NCBI GenBank assembly: GCA_035687895.1
Contig: DASRUE010000284.1
Location: 1 to 6,746, forward strand
Source of the DNA: JAERML01 sp035687895
GTDB taxonomy: Bacteria; Bacteroidota; Ignavibacteria; UBA10030; UBA6906
Direction: 5' to 3'
DNA: 6,746 nt
Shown: positions 5,881 to 6,746 of the stretch, piece after piece
Layout of the letters: each line of letters opens with the position of its first letter
Numbering within the stretch: the first letter of the stretch is position 1
Program-made: the position numbers and the translations under genes
Notes under the pieces: model-generated
Database searches by the model: none
Seen by the model: only the letters and a program-made list of their open reading frames with translations
What the model was told of the DNA's origin: nothing

Positions 5881-6746
5881 ATGAATACGCATGAACGATC
5901 CACCCAACTCTTCGCCATTCGTCTCTCTCTCGCTGTTGGTGCCATCATGCTGGCAGGCAAATGGTACGCCTACCTCATCACTGATTCAGCGGCGATTCTC
6001 TCCGATGCGGCCGAATCGGTCGTACATATCATTGCTGTTGCGTTTGCCGCGTTCAGCATGTGGTTCAGTTTTCAGCCGGCGGACAAGAGTCACCCGTACG
6101 GACACGACAAGATCTCCTACTTCTCCGCGGGGTCGGAAGGGTTTCTCATTGTTCTCGCTGCGGCATTCATCATCTACGAAGCTGTCCGGAAGCTGCTCGG
6201 TGAGATCACGCTGGAGAATCTCGACACAGGGACATCCATCGTGTTCGCTGCATCGGTTGTCAATCTTGCACTTGGTGCCTATCTGGTATGGCAGGGAAGA
6301 CGGGGGAAGTCACTGATCCTGATTGCGAACGGCAAGCATGTGCTCACCGACTCATGGACGAGTTTTGGGGTGGTGGTGGGATTACTGCTGACGCTCTGGA
6401 CTGGCTGGCTTCCATTCGATCCCCTGATCGCGATCGCAGTTGCCATCAATATTCTCTGGTCTGGCGGAAAACTGATACGTCAGTCTGTGGGTGGCTTGAT
6501 GGACGAAAGCAATCCGCAACTGGAGCGATCCATCCGGACTGTGCTTGACGCAGAAACGACACGGCGGAAACTGGAGTACCACGAACTCCGCTATCGCGAG
6601 GCGGGGAATACAGTGTGGGTGGAGTACCATCTTCTGTTTCCGGCGGAAACGACGTTGGAAAGCGCCCACCGTTGTGCCACCGAGATTGAGGCGGCCTTGA
6701 CAAGCTCATTACCGGGCGGGGCGCATGTCACGAGCCACCTCGAGCC
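5881..6746 (+). CDS. Cation diffusion facilitator metal transporter, last residues missing
   Basis: CDF proteins are dimeric exporters that exchange divalent metals (Zn, Fe, Mn, Co) for protons across the inner membrane. The frame runs from ATG 5881 to the right edge: 288 codons plus two bases of a Pro codon. The end, TSHLEP, resembles the usual C-terminus, so only a few residues are probably missing. In-frame stops at 5845 and 5863 make 5881 the first ATG; no clear ribosome-binding site precedes it. Membrane helices fill about 10-205. Metal site A: Glu45 and His49 (TM2), His153 and Asp157 (TM5, HVLTD). Site B: Asp68, His71, His75 in the ADKSHPYGH loop. The cytoplasmic domain (about 210-288) keeps His234, His250, His263, His286 and Glu288, matching the YiiP dimer-site ligands with Glu for Asp. 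Numbering through the membrane domain coincides with YiiP. The E-H pair in TM2 departs from Asp-Asp (YiiP) and His-Asp (ZitB), so the metal cannot be assigned. Confidence 0.93.
   Translation, partial: MNTHERSTQLFAIRLSLAVGAIMLAGKWYAYLITDSAAILSDAAESVVHIIAVAFAAFSMWFSFQPADKSHPYGHDKISYFSAGSEGFLIVLAAAFIIYEAVRKLLGEITLENLDTGTSIVFAASVVNLALGAYLVWQGRRGKSLILIANGKHVLTDSWTSFGVVVGLLLTLWTGWLPFDPLIAIAVAINILWSGGKLIRQSVGGLMDESNPQLERSIRTVLDAETTRRKLEYHELRYREAGNTVWVEYHLLFPAETTLESAHRCATEIEAALTSSLPGGAHVTSHLE

Overview
The window holds five genes and one well-defined control region. It looks like ordinary chromosome of a moderately GC-rich Gram-negative bacterium. A secreted Tricorn-type protease, whose signal peptide is predicted to be cut before Gln-Glu, and a three-gene proton-translocating transhydrogenase would fit the Bacteroidota/Chlorobiota/Ignavibacteriota neighbourhood. 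That placement is inference from protein style only; no marker gene is present.

Layout, left to right. Positions 1-2494 (minus strand) carry the N-terminal 831 residues of an exported Tricorn-like S41 protease; the nucleophile domain lies beyond the left edge. Positions 2495-2664 are a 170-base leader/intergenic segment with a weak promoter candidate and two inverted repeats. Positions 2665-5525 (minus strand) are a tight operon transcribed pntAA-pntAB-pntB, encoding the three subunits of a membrane NAD(P) transhydrogenase: the first junction is an ATGA overlap and the second a 12-base gap. Positions 5526-5880 are a divergent control region. Positions 5881 to the right edge (plus strand) carry an almost complete cation diffusion facilitator (CDF) metal transporter.

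The most interesting item is in the divergent region. Two sigma70-like promoters stand back to back, with -35 boxes one base apart. Just inside the plus-strand promoter, 5668-5770 can fold into a compact three-way-junction RNA. Its three main helices have 7, 6 and 7 uninterrupted pairs, further helices sit inside two of the arms, and two strand-specific G-U pairs favour the plus strand, the strand of the metal transporter. I do not recognise it as a known riboswitch class. It is a candidate cis-regulatory RNA or small RNA and is untested.

The proteins carry some active-site departures. The transhydrogenase lacks histidine at both of the alternative mid-membrane positions I know of (E. coli beta-His91 and Thermus alpha2-His42). 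The CDF transporter has Glu45/His49 where YiiP has Asp45/Asp49, while its other metal sites are conserved. The Tricorn homologue has Gly before its catalytic His where archaeal Tricorn has Ser. Apart from the RNA candidate I see no sign of a mobile element, CRISPR array, defence system or new multi-gene system.
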